Positions 7,849 to 15,500 of a DNA stretch of 26,484 nucleotides are shown here, piece by piece. The notes under the pieces were generated by a model. It was not told the DNA's origin, made no database searches, and saw only the letters and a program-made list of their open reading frames with translations. Made by a program: the position numbers and the translations under genes. Source of the stretch: Gemmatimonadaceae bacterium (GTDB lineage Bacteria; Gemmatimonadota; Gemmatimonadetes; Gemmatimonadales; Gemmatimonadaceae); the NCBI GenBank assembly GCA_014379705.1, contig JACMLI010000540.1:1-26484 (forward strand), in the 5' to 3' direction. Positions within the stretch are counted from its first letter, which is position 1. The number at the start of each line of letters is the position of its first letter.

Positions 7849-8154
7849 ATGACCGACCCGAACACGTTCACCGCCGAACACCGTTCCTGGGAGTGGGAGC
7901 TCGTGTTGCAGTACGAGGACGGGTCGCTTCCCGCATCCAAGTGGAGCGAGGAGACCCTCGCCGTCGTCGCGTCGTGGTACGCCAAGAACCTCCCGCGGGA
8001 GCAAGCGCTCGCGCGCTACGAGCAGAGCTACCACAAGAACCACCACCGCCTGACGAACCGACTCGGCAGCGCGGCCGTCGCCACGGAAGCGATCGACGCG
8101 GTCGACAAGGTGTGGCAGTCGCTCATCCAGCGCGCGCTCGGCACCGCGTCCTAG
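7849..8154 (+). CDS. Unknown soluble 101-residue protein
   Basis: ATG at 7849 follows GAGGATTCAGG, an acceptable ribosome site. The product is hydrophilic and probably helical, without signal peptide or membrane segment. Recognisable pieces are SWEWELVLQYEDGSLPASKW and a histidine/arginine stretch YHKNHHRLTNRLG. I do not recognise a family. It precedes the ankyrin gene by only 16 bases on the same strand, so the two are likely co-transcribed. Codon use is like its neighbours (strongly GC at third positions), which supports it being real. Confidence 0.7.
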   Translation: MTDPNTFTAEHRSWEWELVLQYEDGSLPASKWSEETLAVVASWYAKNLPREQALARYEQSYHKNHHRLTNRLGSAAVATEAIDAVDKVWQSLIQRALGTAS

Positions 8155-8170
8155 ATCGACCCGACGGGTT

Positions 8171-9478
8171 GTGGTGCTGCTCGATGTCGCCGTCGCCGCG
8201 TTTCTGGACGCGATCCTCGCACAGGACCAGGGGGGCGCGCGCGCGGTGCTCGACACACACCCCGACTTGCCGAGCCGCAGCCTGCATGTCGCCGCGACCC
8301 TCGGGCTGCCTCACGAGTGTGCGCGACTCATCACCGCGGATCCGTCGCTTGTGCATGCGAAGGCGGGCGTTCCCGGGGCCGAACCCCTGCTCTTCCTGTG
8401 CTACTCTCCCCTCCACGGAGAATCCGCGGAGGGCGATGCGGGCCTTCTCGCGACCGCGCGACTCTTGCTCGACGCTGGCGCCGATCCGAAGACGTCCGAT
8501 GCGCGCTACCACGTTCCGGCGCTCTATGCGGTGACCGGGCTCCGAAGTGTGCCGGCGATCGCCCGACTCCTCCTTGCCGCCGGCGCGAATCCCACGGACG
8601 GTGAGTCATTGCATCATTCCGCCGAGCACTTTCACGAGGACGCGCTCGAGCTCCTCCTGGAGGCCGGCGGAGACGTCAATCACGTCGGGGAGTGGGGCAA
8701 CACGCCGCTGTATTTTCTCCTTCGCTGGCACGACCTCGCGAAGGAGCCGCGTGTCCGCCATGGCGCGGAGTGGCTCCTGGCGCATGGCGCCGATCCGAAC
8801 GTGTCGTGCGGACTCGAGCAGGAGCAGTCTCTGCACGTGGCGGCATGGCGTGGGCAGGAGCCCGAGATCGTACAGCTCCTCCTTGACCATGGGGCTGACG
8901 TCCACGCCGTTCGCGGCGATGGCCGGACGCCGTGGCGCCTGGCGAGTCGCCATGGCTTCAACGCGATCGCTGCGCTCCTCGAGCGCGTCGGGGCACGAGC
9001 GGAAGCACTGTCGCCGGCTGACAAATTGCTCGCTGCCTGCGGGCGTGGCGATGCCGCGGACGCGCGACGTCTTGCCTCCCCCGACGCTATCGCGTCTCTG
9101 GAGCCCGCGGACCAGCGCCTCATTGTCGACGCCGCATCGGTGGGGCGATGGCCGACCGTGCTCGCGTGCGTCGCGGCGGGGTTCGACGCCAACACCTTCA
9201 ACGAACACCAATCGACGGCGCTCCATCACGCCTGCCTCACGGGCCAGATCGCAGTCGTGCACGCGTTGCTCGCCGCCGGCGCCAGCGTCCGTCTCCGCGA
9301 TAGTGTTCACGCGTCCACGCCACTCGGCTGGACCACCTTCGGCGCTGACCACGTGGGGGATGCCTCGGGCGACTATCCCGGGTGTGTGCGCGCGCTCCTG
9401 GCTGCCGGAGCGCCCCGGGAGCCTGACGAGTACCAGCCGCGCCGGGCTGACGTGCGCGCCGCGCTGGAAGGGGCGTAG
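8171..9478 (+). CDS. Ankyrin-repeat protein
   Basis: A 435-residue protein built mainly of ankyrin-type repeats. Clear repeats include TARLLLDAGADPKT, IARLLLAAGANP, ALELLLEAGGDVNHVGEWGNTPLYF, GAEWLLAHGADPN, IVQLLLDHGADVHAVRGDGRTPWRLASRHG, TALHHACLTGQIAVVHALLAAGASV and CVRALLAAGAP. Such arrays bind protein partners and have no enzymatic role of their own. There is no signal peptide, so it is probably cytoplasmic. The start is GTG at 8171 (GTG at 8174 is equally possible), 16 bases after the previous gene. The next gene begins three bases after its stop. The partner may be one of these two unknown neighbours; that is inference. Confidence 0.88.
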   Translation: MVLLDVAVAAFLDAILAQDQGGARAVLDTHPDLPSRSLHVAATLGLPHECARLITADPSLVHAKAGVPGAEPLLFLCYSPLHGESAEGDAGLLATARLLLDAGADPKTSDARYHVPALYAVTGLRSVPAIARLLLAAGANPTDGESLHHSAEHFHEDALELLLEAGGDVNHVGEWGNTPLYFLLRWHDLAKEPRVRHGAEWLLAHGADPNVSCGLEQEQSLHVAAWRGQEPEIVQLLLDHGADVHAVRGDGRTPWRLASRHGFNAIAALLERVGARAEALSPADKLLAACGRGDAADARRLASPDAIASLEPADQRLIVDAASVGRWPTVLACVAAGFDANTFNEHQSTALHHACLTGQIAVVHALLAAGASVRLRDSVHASTPLGWTTFGADHVGDASGDYPGCVRALLAAGAPREPDEYQPRRADVRAALEGA

Positions 9479-9481
9479 GCA

Positions 9482-10180
9482 ATGCTGGTCGCCCCCGTTC
9501 TCCTCCTCGCCCTCGCGAGCGCTCCGCATCCGGCGCTCTGCGACCCGATGTGGCTCCCGATCTCACGCGACGCCAATGCGGTCCCGATGGTCGTGCATCC
9601 GCTCGCGGACACCATCGCGGATGTCCGGAGTCCGCGCTTCAGTGCCAGTGGTCCCATCGAAGCGCTCGAGGCCTCCCTGCGCGGCGAGCGCGGGCCGCAG
9701 CGTCTTCGGTACGGTCAGTCGGCACTGATGGTGGATCCCGGGAGCACCCTCGGTGTCGCGCGCGGCGTGCGCGTGGTGCTCGTGCCGTGGCAGTTTGTGG
9801 AGGACTGTTCCCCAGCCCCGTGGCTCGAGACGGCACTATGGGCTCCGGTCGATACGGTCTCCTTCCTCACTGCGTGGCTTCGACCGCGTGCGGGCTGGAT
9901 CGGCGACGCACCGACATTCGACGTTGAAGTGCGGGGTTGGCAACCGACATGGCGCGTGGGCGAGACGCGATGGAACCAGTCGCGCGAGGGGCTGCTCACG
10001 CCCACGGAGTTTCTCGCGCTTTACGAAGGCCTGCCGACGCACTCGGAACTCCATTCGGCGCCGCTCTTGCGCGCGCGAGTGGCGGCCCTGCGTCGCCGGC
10101 ACCCCGCAATCGTCGACCGCGAACCCGCCCGGACCATGCTCGGGAATCTCGAGCGCTACGCCGCGTCCCTGCCGCGATAG
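9482..10180 (+). CDS. Secreted protein of unknown function
   Basis: A 232-residue protein. ATG at 9482 lies three bases after the ankyrin stop, implying translation from the same transcript. The N-terminus MLVAPVLLLALASAPHPALC is a signal peptide ending at Cys20, weakly lipobox-like (PALC). The mature part has no family I recognise. It contains repeated tryptophan/proline segments (VVLVPWQFVEDC, WAPVDTVSFLTAWLRP, VEVRGWQPTW) and a C-terminal helical stretch ending EPARTMLGNLERYAASLPR. Pairing a secreted protein with a presumably cytoplasmic ankyrin protein is unexplained. Confidence 0.72.
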   Translation: MLVAPVLLLALASAPHPALCDPMWLPISRDANAVPMVVHPLADTIADVRSPRFSASGPIEALEASLRGERGPQRLRYGQSALMVDPGSTLGVARGVRVVLVPWQFVEDCSPAPWLETALWAPVDTVSFLTAWLRPRAGWIGDAPTFDVEVRGWQPTWRVGETRWNQSREGLLTPTEFLALYEGLPTHSELHSAPLLRARVAALRRRHPAIVDREPARTMLGNLERYAASLPR

Positions 10181-10363
10181 GTCGTCGAGGGACGATTTCT
10201 CGGTCGCGTGCTGGGACGGGAGAATGTGCGCTGACCGCTTGTCCCGCGTAATCGCCGCTGGGACGTCGGGCCCTCGTGTGTGCGAAGGGAAACGAAGGTA
10301 TTGGCGCTCGACCGCCCCACGGCTGGGCGTCGACGCTTTCCCTTGCCGCACACCAGGTTCGAT

Positions 10364-10909
10364 ATGCCCCGCTTCATCCCAAGGCGTGTGTTGCGCGTCA
10401 CCCTCCCTGCCCTCTTCACTTGCCTGATAGCGAACCCTCTCCAGGCACAGGACGCTCGCGGACAACGCTCCAATCCTGCCGCCTACGGTCCCGAGGTCGC
10501 ACGTGACGTGAAGCTCGTGCGCGCCGCCACGGAGGCGTACAAGAGCATCGACGCCGCCGTCGCCGCCGGGTTCCCGCGCGTCGTCGCGGCGTGCCTGGAG
10601 AATGAAAGCGCGGGAGGAATGGGGCACCACCACTCCAATCGCGCCCGCGTCGACGCGACGATCGAACTCGAGCGCCCCGAGATCCTGCTCTACAGCCAAC
10701 ATCCCGACGGGAGCTACGTGCTCAACGGGGTGGAGTACATCGTGCCCTTCCGCGTGTGGCCAGCGGATTCGACGCCGCCAAGGGTCATGGGCCGGAACCT
10801 GATCCCGAGTGAGCCGCTCAAGCTCTGGTACCTGCACGCCTGGATCTGGACTCCCAATGCGTCGGGCCTCTTCTCCGACTGGAATCCGGTCGTCAGCTGC
10901 AAGCGGTAG
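10364..10909 (+). CDS. Secreted protein of a conserved unknown family
   Basis: ATG at 10364 gives a 181-residue protein with a signal peptide (basic start MPRFIPRRVLR, hydrophobic core, cleavage near ANPLQA-Q). The mature part carries strongly patterned motifs: ACLENESAGGMGHHHSN, PEILLYSQHPDGSYVLNGVEYIVPF, LWYLHAWIWTPNASGLFSDWNP, and a C-terminal SC. The clustered histidines (HHH) plus glutamates suggest a metal site, and two cysteines (ACLEN and VVSC) could form a disulfide. I recall similar hypothetical proteins in Acidobacteriota-type genomes but no assigned function. The frame is open upstream to 10280, but those residues lack signal-peptide logic, so 10364 is preferred. Confidence 0.8.
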   Translation: MPRFIPRRVLRVTLPALFTCLIANPLQAQDARGQRSNPAAYGPEVARDVKLVRAATEAYKSIDAAVAAGFPRVVAACLENESAGGMGHHHSNRARVDATIELERPEILLYSQHPDGSYVLNGVEYIVPFRVWPADSTPPRVMGRNLIPSEPLKLWYLHAWIWTPNASGLFSDWNPVVSCKR

Positions 10910-10937
10910 GCTGACACCCGTTCCGATCGACTTCCAA

Positions 10938-10974
10938 CAGGTGGGCGATGGGGAAACCCGGAGGCGCCCGCCTG
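10938..10974. terminator. Probable bidirectional terminator hairpin
   Basis: Arms CAGGTGGGC (10938-10946) and GCCCGCCTG (10966-10974) pair over nine positions with one T-G wobble, and an inner GGG-AAA-CCC stem stiffens the loop. It lies between the convergent genes ending at 10909 and 10976. The distal arm touches a GCCTAACG octamer at 10974-10981. There is no long T-tract. Confidence 0.45.
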
Positions 10975-10975
10975 C

Positions 10976-11356
10976 CTAACGACGTTCGGCGGCGTTGATT
11001 TCCTCGAGGGCCAGCTGGGCATACATGAACGCGGCCGCCTCGTCAGGCATGACGTTCTGCCCGAAGGAGTTGAGCCATGCCGTGATGCGATCCTGATGCG
11101 GCGCCAGGGCGTCGCGGAGTTTCTGCCGTTCCTCTGCCGACGCGCCCTCCACCTTGTCGCCGCGGTCGACATCGTCGCCGATGCCCCATTCCTGCACGAT
11201 GGGGACGAGCGCGCGCAGGTCCTCCGGAACCCTGGATGCGTCGAGCGCGACACCTGAGCTGGTGCTCCCCGCCCCATCGGCTTTCGCTCCGCCACCGCAC
11301 GCCCCGAGTACCAGGACGGCGACCAGGGACACGCTGAATGCCACGTGACGGCGCAT
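10976..11356 (-). CDS. Small lipoprotein of unknown function
   Basis: A 126-residue lipoprotein. ATG at 11356 is chosen because AGGAGG lies nine bases upstream; an ATG at 11365 abuts that same site and is therefore unlikely. The signal peptide MRRHVAFSVSLVAVLVLGAC ends in a lipobox with Cys20. A short Gly/Ser linker is followed by a compact helical domain: PEDLRALVPIVQEWGIGDD, SAEERQKLRDALAPHQDRI and MPDEAAAFMYAQLALEEI. I cannot name a characterised family. The stop is the TAG inside a GCCTAACG octamer. It lies 55 bases beyond the stop of the upstream minus-strand CopD-like gene, and may be co-transcribed with it. Confidence 0.8.
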   Translation of the reverse strand: MRRHVAFSVSLVAVLVLGACGGGAKADGAGSTSSGVALDASRVPEDLRALVPIVQEWGIGDDVDRGDKVEGASAEERQKLRDALAPHQDRITAWLNSFGQNVMPDEAAAFMYAQLALEEINAAERR

Positions 11357-11411
11357 ATGCTTCATCCTCCTGAGGAGTGAGTGGACGACGCCTATGACAC
11401 GCGCCGCCCGA

Positions 11412-11927
11412 TCAGGCGTAACGCGCGGCGGCCATGCAGAGCACGGCGATGAAGAGGAGTCCTGCAACAATCCTGAGCGACATTGCCCCGCGCGCCCGCC
11501 GCGCTGCGATCTGCCCCATCAGCGCCCCCTTCTCCGGGCCGTCCAGCATCGACGACGCCTTCCCCATGAGTGCCACCGCCCCGAGCGTCGATGGCCGCGA
11601 AACGACGACACCGATGACCAGGGCAACGAAACCCGCCAGCGCGCCAACGCTCATCACCATCCCGGCGCGCGAGCCCATGTATTCGCTCGTGACCCCCCCC
11701 GAGACACGGCGCAACAGCTCGATCCCTGACAGCACCGTCACCAGCGCGATCGCCGGCAGGAAGTCGAAGTAGCGCCGCTTGACCAGCGCCCCCATCACCT
11801 GGCCGCCCGTGGGCCCCACGTCGGCGAGTGCCTTCATGAGGAACAGGACCGTCATGAACACTGCGCCGACCCAGAATGCGCCGCACACGATGTGAATGAT
11901 GCGCAGCAGGATGATCGAACTGTTCAT
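11412..11927 (-). CDS. CopD/DUF2269-like four-helix membrane protein
   Basis: A 171-residue inner-membrane protein with four hydrophobic segments near residues 6-30, 55-75, 88-110 and 150-170. The first contains IIHIVCGAFWVGAVF, typical of CopD-like and DUF2269-like proteins, where a histidine and an aromatic-glycine pattern lie in the first helix. Function is unknown; relatives are linked to copper uptake or haem, but metal binding is not demonstrated here. ATG at 11927 begins the hydrophobic helix directly; the frame stays open upstream but gives a non-membrane, low-quality extension. The stop is TGA at 11412. Confidence 0.78.
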   Translation of the reverse strand: MNSSIILLRIIHIVCGAFWVGAVFMTVLFLMKALADVGPTGGQVMGALVKRRYFDFLPAIALVTVLSGIELLRRVSGGVTSEYMGSRAGMVMSVGALAGFVALVIGVVVSRPSTLGAVALMGKASSMLDGPEKGALMGQIAARRARGAMSLRIVAGLLFIAVLCMAAARYA

Positions 11928-12014
11928 GGCATCCCCGGGAGGAGTGGGCTCGGGAAAAGCTGCCACGCCGGCGGCCTGAAGGCCACCGAACCCCGTGCAG
12001 AGTCGCGCACCGAC

Positions 12015-12046
12015 GAACGACACGAGGCTCCGGCCTTCGCCGGAGC
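12015..12046. repeat. Repeat with perfect hairpin, related to 458-478
   Basis: Positions 12015-12035 match 458-478 over 21 bases with one difference (GAACGACACGAGG against GAACGGCACGAGG, then CTCCGGCC in both). Here GCTCCGGC (12027-12034) and GCCGGAGC (12039-12046) form a perfect eight-base stem with a four-base loop CTTC. It lies between the stop of the YCII gene and the start of the membrane-protein gene, so it may stop or process the minus-strand transcript. Confidence 0.55.
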
Positions 12047-12076
12047 GACGAACAAGAGCGACGCGATGACAGTCGA

Positions 12077-12436
12077 CTACCTGTCCTCGAGCGGACGCAC
12101 CTCGCATTCGCCCACGAACGACGGCCAGTGGACGCGATGCAGTTCCATGAACTGGTGTGCCACGTCGCGCGCCTCGTCTCGCGACTTCACCTCCACCATC
12201 GCGAACCCCCCCACGATCTCCTTGGCCTCCGTGAACGGTCCATCCATGGTCTGCAGCTTGCCACCGCCCGTCCGGATGCGAAACCCTTCTGATGACGCCT
12301 TGAGGCCGGCGGTGTCCTTGAGCACCCCGCTGGCGAAGCCTTGCTGGATGAACGTGCCCATGGCGTCGAGGAGCGCTTGCGGCATGGGTTCAGCGCGTTG
12401 GGACTCGGTGTGCTTGATCAACATCAGGAACTTCAT
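12077..12436 (-). CDS. YCII-domain protein (DGPF type)
   Basis: A 119-residue cytoplasmic protein with the YCII fold. The signature MDGPFTEAKE at residues 64-73 is that of the DGPF subgroup, and MKFLMLIKHTE at the N-terminus is the first strand. YciI-like proteins are ferredoxin-fold dimers with a conserved His-Asp pair; the DGPF subgroup is often encoded beside ECF sigma factors, but none is seen here. ATG at 12436 follows GGGAGAC nine bases upstream. The stop is TAG at 12077-12079. Its reaction is unknown. It is separated from the downstream membrane gene by about 150 bases holding a hairpin. Confidence 0.87.
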   Translation of the reverse strand: MKFLMLIKHTESQRAEPMPQALLDAMGTFIQQGFASGVLKDTAGLKASSEGFRIRTGGGKLQTMDGPFTEAKEIVGGFAMVEVKSRDEARDVAHQFMELHRVHWPSFVGECEVRPLEDR

Positions 12437-12564
12437 GGTCGTGTCTCCCGTGGGTTCGAAAGGACTTGCGTGCCTTCATCTCTGCGTCGAACCAGCGACC
12501 CCGATTTCGACACGGTGCAGGGAGTGGCCGGAGATCGGCACCTGATGGCCACAAGGGTGCGTGG

Positions 12565-13524
12565 CTAACGCCCTCGTCCGGGGTGGGCCTTGAAGAAGGC
12601 CCACATCACCTCGGTGGCGTCGACGGCTTCGCCGGGGCGGTCGCCACGCCGTGAGCCCGCCTGGCCACCGGGCCACGCGTGCCCATTGTCCTTGAGCTGG
12701 TAGAGTTCCACGGCCGCGCCCGACGCGCAGGGCCACGTCCAGTGGATGAGCTCCATGTCTTCGGTGGACGTTGGCGTCGTACCGCAACCAGCGGCGCGCG
12801 CCCAGTAGGTACCCTGGTCCACGTTGGGCCGTGGCGGCACGCCGTCCCACGCGCGGCGGCCGAGGCCCTTCCCCAAACCACCATTTGCCGGCACGGAAGC
12901 GTCCTTGAGCCCGTTGAAGATCACCGCGGCGACCGCGCTGGCCGGCGGGGCTTCGTCGCCGAACACGGCGCCCACCACCGGGGCGATGGCAGCCGGCCGA
13001 TGTCGCAGTTCGCGTCCGAGCCGGTGCGTCATCATCGCGCCATTCGACATCCCCGTCACATAGATCCGTCGCTCATCGACGCGATACTCGCGCGCGAGGG
13101 CATCGAGCATCGCATCGATGAAGCCGACGTCGTCGACCGTGTTGTCCATCGCAAAGCCACAGCAGTGACCCGCATTCCACGTGAGGAGACGATCGCCGAG
13201 CCGGCTGGTGCCGTTGGGATAGACGGCGATGAGGCCCTCACGCTCCACGAGCGCCGTGAACCCGCTCATGCGCTCGGCGTTCGCCGCGTCTCCACCGCCG
13301 CCGTGCAGCATGATCACGACGGGGAGCCGCGCCTCGCCGCGCGCCCGTGGTGCCCGCACGACGTAGGCGCGTTGACGTCCACCGTGCTCCAGGGTCCGCT
13401 CCCCCGCGTCAGCGCCACCATCCCCGCGTCGAGCACGTCGGCCCTGGGCGTCGAGCGTGGGGGGCAGGACGAGACCAGTGCCCAGCAGGAGCGCAACGGC
13501 GAGTGAGCGACGCGAGAGGCACAT
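12565..13524 (-). CDS. Secreted CE1 / PHB-depolymerase-like esterase
   Basis: A 319-residue alpha/beta-hydrolase with a signal peptide (residues 1 to about 27, ending LDA-Q). The oxyanion-loop motif LHGGGG is at 73-78. The nucleophile motif is GMSNG with Ser160, the acid is probably Asp208 in NGLKDASVP, and the base His282 in DNGHAWPGG; all are arranged as in the LpqC/poly(3-hydroxybutyrate) depolymerase and feruloyl-esterase group (carbohydrate esterase family 1). The pair of cysteines at 121-122 in GHCCGFAMDN is characteristic of this group. It probably cleaves ester bonds in polymers such as polyhydroxyalkanoate or plant material outside the cytoplasm; the exact substrate is uncertain. The ORF starts at 13524, divergent from the metallo-hydrolase gene with about 185 bases between. 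Confidence 0.88.
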   Translation of the reverse strand: MCLSRRSLAVALLLGTGLVLPPTLDAQGRRARRGDGGADAGERTLEHGGRQRAYVVRAPRARGEARLPVVIMLHGGGGDAANAERMSGFTALVEREGLIAVYPNGTSRLGDRLLTWNAGHCCGFAMDNTVDDVGFIDAMLDALAREYRVDERRIYVTGMSNGAMMTHRLGRELRHRPAAIAPVVGAVFGDEAPPASAVAAVIFNGLKDASVPANGGLGKGLGRRAWDGVPPRPNVDQGTYWARAAGCGTTPTSTEDMELIHWTWPCASGAAVELYQLKDNGHAWPGGQAGSRRGDRPGEAVDATEVMWAFFKAHPGRGR

Positions 13525-13709
13525 GCCGCATGTGACGTCGGGCTGACGAGTGCGTTAAGGCCACGTCGACGGGCGGCCCCGCAGTGCATGCCCCCGCGCA
13601 ACGGTGTTCAATCCCGCACGCGCTCGACGCGCGTAGCGTGGACGGCGCCGGTTCTGCTCGTCACGCACCGGTGCCCCCGCCATCCGACTCGCCACGAGGC
13701 GCCGCAACG

Positions 13710-14834
13710 ATGCGCATTGCCTTCCCTGCCCTCCTGCTCACGACCCTCCTCGGCCGCGCCGCGCTCGCCCCAGCCCAACCGGTGTCTCTGGTGCCGCCGA
13801 ACATCGTCGCACGCGACACCGGCGCGACAATGCAGCGACTCGCCGAGGGGGTGTACGTGATCGTTCATGAGCCGGCAACCAATGAGTGGCCGCATGGCAA
13901 CACGGGCGTCATCGTCGGCGAAAATGGAGTGCTCATCATCGACTCCAATTACTTGCCAGCACGGGCGGTCGACGACATCGCCCTGATCCGCCAGGTCACC
14001 AACAAGCCGGTGCGTTACCTCGTGAACACGCATTGGCACGGCGACCACACCCATGGCAACGGTGTCTATCGGGACAGCTTCCCCGGACTTGCCATCTTCG
14101 GCACGCGCGAGTCAGCGCCCTTCATCGAGCTGAATCTCAAGAAGCTTCCAACCGGGGCGCTCGCAGCCAACTCGTACTCACGTACGACCCTTGCGGCGCT
14201 CGAGGCGTCACTCGCACGCGGCCGTGACAGTGCCGGACGCGCGTGGACCGCTGAGGAGAGGACGGAGATGGCCGTCTCGATCGGCCAGCGCAAGTTCGAG
14301 CTCACGGAGCTGGCGAAGGTGAAGGTCGCGGCGCCGGATCAGGTATTCGAAGGCACCTTCACCCTGGAGATGGGAGGCGGCCGACGCGTGGAGTTCCGCA
14401 ATATGGGTCCCGCCAACAGCGTGTCCGACGTCATCATTTACCTGCCGGCGGATCGCGTGCTCTTCGCGGGCGACATCCTCGTCTATCCGTCGCCCTACAC
14501 CTCGGGCTCCTTTTTCATGCCATGGATCGGTGTGCTCGAAGCCCTGCAGCGCTATTCCGTGGCAGCACTCGTACCCGGGCATGGTCCGGTGATGGCGAAC
14601 CACGACTATACGCGCAACGTGCACGACGCCTTTGCGTCGATCCGCACGCAGCTCGATTCGATGTACCGCTTGGGCATGGTCCCACCGGACGCGGCGAAGA
14701 AAGTCGACCTCAAGGCGCTCCGCAACCGATTCTGGGTGCCGGCGGGGCGGCCGATTCGTGAGGCCTTCTGGGAGGAATGGACCCGTAGCGTCTCCGAGCG
14801 AATGTCTCTCTGTGTGATGGGCTACAGCTGCTGA
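13710..14834 (+). CDS. Exported metallo-beta-lactamase-fold hydrolase
   Basis: ATG at 13710 starts a 374-residue protein with a signal peptide (MRIAFPALLLTTLLGRAALA, cleavage near residues 20-22). The zinc-binding signature HWHGDH is at 108-113, with NTHWHGDHTHGNG around it. Further metal ligands fit NSVSDVIIYLPADRVLFAGDILV and LVPGHGPVM downstream. The layout matches periplasmic MBL hydrolases near subclass B3 and the SoxH/quinoprotein-relay group, but an actual beta-lactamase role is not established. The C-terminus is odd: SLCVMGYSC carries two cysteines. An upstream in-frame ATG at 13584 would place 42 residues before the signal peptide, so it is rejected. A CACGAGG stretch about ten bases upstream could be the ribosome site. 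Confidence 0.87.
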   Translation: MRIAFPALLLTTLLGRAALAPAQPVSLVPPNIVARDTGATMQRLAEGVYVIVHEPATNEWPHGNTGVIVGENGVLIIDSNYLPARAVDDIALIRQVTNKPVRYLVNTHWHGDHTHGNGVYRDSFPGLAIFGTRESAPFIELNLKKLPTGALAANSYSRTTLAALEASLARGRDSAGRAWTAEERTEMAVSIGQRKFELTELAKVKVAAPDQVFEGTFTLEMGGGRRVEFRNMGPANSVSDVIIYLPADRVLFAGDILVYPSPYTSGSFFMPWIGVLEALQRYSVAALVPGHGPVMANHDYTRNVHDAFASIRTQLDSMYRLGMVPPDAAKKVDLKALRNRFWVPAGRPIREAFWEEWTRSVSERMSLCVMGYSC

Positions 14835-14929
14835 CGTCAATCGTCCGAGATTGGTGAACTCCTGGCCGCACCTGGTGCTGCCGCGGCAGCCACGTGCTAG
14901 CGTGACGCGTCCTCCCCTCTTCACGCGAT

Positions 14930-15361
14930 ATGCGACGACTCCTCCACGGCCTCGCGCCGATCCTGCTGGCCTGCGGCGGCAGCGACCCTGCGTCCGGACC
15001 GAAACTCCTGAGCGTCGGTGGCACGTACCAGACGGCGGTGACGCTCATTGCCTCGGGCTGCCCCAACACGCAGGTACAGACGTTCCCGACCACAGTCGTG
15101 CACTCTCCGGGCGCCCCTGTCCTCCAACTGGTGCATGCCGGCAGCACCTACAGCGGAACCGTGGCGAACACCGGGGCGTTCTCCACGCCCGCACAGGCCT
15201 TCACGATCGGGGGCGTGAACTACTCGATTTCCATGACCGGGACGTTCGAGCTCCAGTCGATGAACGCGGTCGTGACGGTCCAGGCGGCCCTCGCCCCGCC
15301 GTGCCAGTTCTCGGCGCGCTGGACCGGGCCCAAGCAGGGAGCGCCTAACGTCTTTCCCTGA
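14930..15361 (+). CDS. Small lipoprotein of unknown function
   Basis: A 143-residue protein with a short signal peptide ending in a lipobox (PILLACGGS, Cys15). The mature part is rich in Thr, Val and Gly and likely beta-stranded: GGTYQTAVTLIASGC, GSTYSGTVANTGAFSTP, FTIGGVNYSISMTGTFELQS. It resembles small beta-sandwich lipoproteins common in this kind of genome, with no assigned function. Three cysteines remain after the lipid site (in SGCPN, PPCQF and the lipobox). A GCCTAACG octamer (15343-15350) lies in the last codons, reading A-P-N-V. It follows the hydrolase gene by 95 bases on the same strand. Confidence 0.77.
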   Translation: MRRLLHGLAPILLACGGSDPASGPKLLSVGGTYQTAVTLIASGCPNTQVQTFPTTVVHSPGAPVLQLVHAGSTYSGTVANTGAFSTPAQAFTIGGVNYSISMTGTFELQSMNAVVTVQAALAPPCQFSARWTGPKQGAPNVFP

Positions 15362-15444
15362 GGTCCGGCGCGCGACACGCGGTGGGGTACGGCCCGCGTT
15401 TAACCGTTTTCTGACACAACGGCGCATCGGCCGGCGTGCGCGCG

Positions 15445-15474
15445 CTGACGGTGGGGGCCGGGGCGCGCTACACT
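15445..15474 (+). promoter_or_regulatory. Candidate sigma-70 promoter for the two-component operon
   Basis: CTGACG at 15445-15450 and TACACT at 15469-15474 are separated by 18 bases and lie about 27 bases before the kinase GTG. Both hexamers keep the most conserved positions of the -35 and -10 consensus. A second AT-rich patch (GTTTAACCGTTTTCTGACA, 15399-15417) lies upstream. No operator-like palindrome was found. Confidence 0.4.
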
Positions 15475-15500
15475 GAGGGCATCCGTACGCCCGAGCGCTC

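Noticed and set aside
8547..9728. Plus-strand open frame overlapping ankyrin and secreted-protein genes
   Set aside because: Ser/Arg/Pro-rich with no pattern; the ankyrin repeats fix the true frame.
9836..10837. Minus-strand open frame (333 residues) opposite two plus genes
   Set aside because: The plus-strand genes have signal peptides and conserved motifs; this frame has neither.
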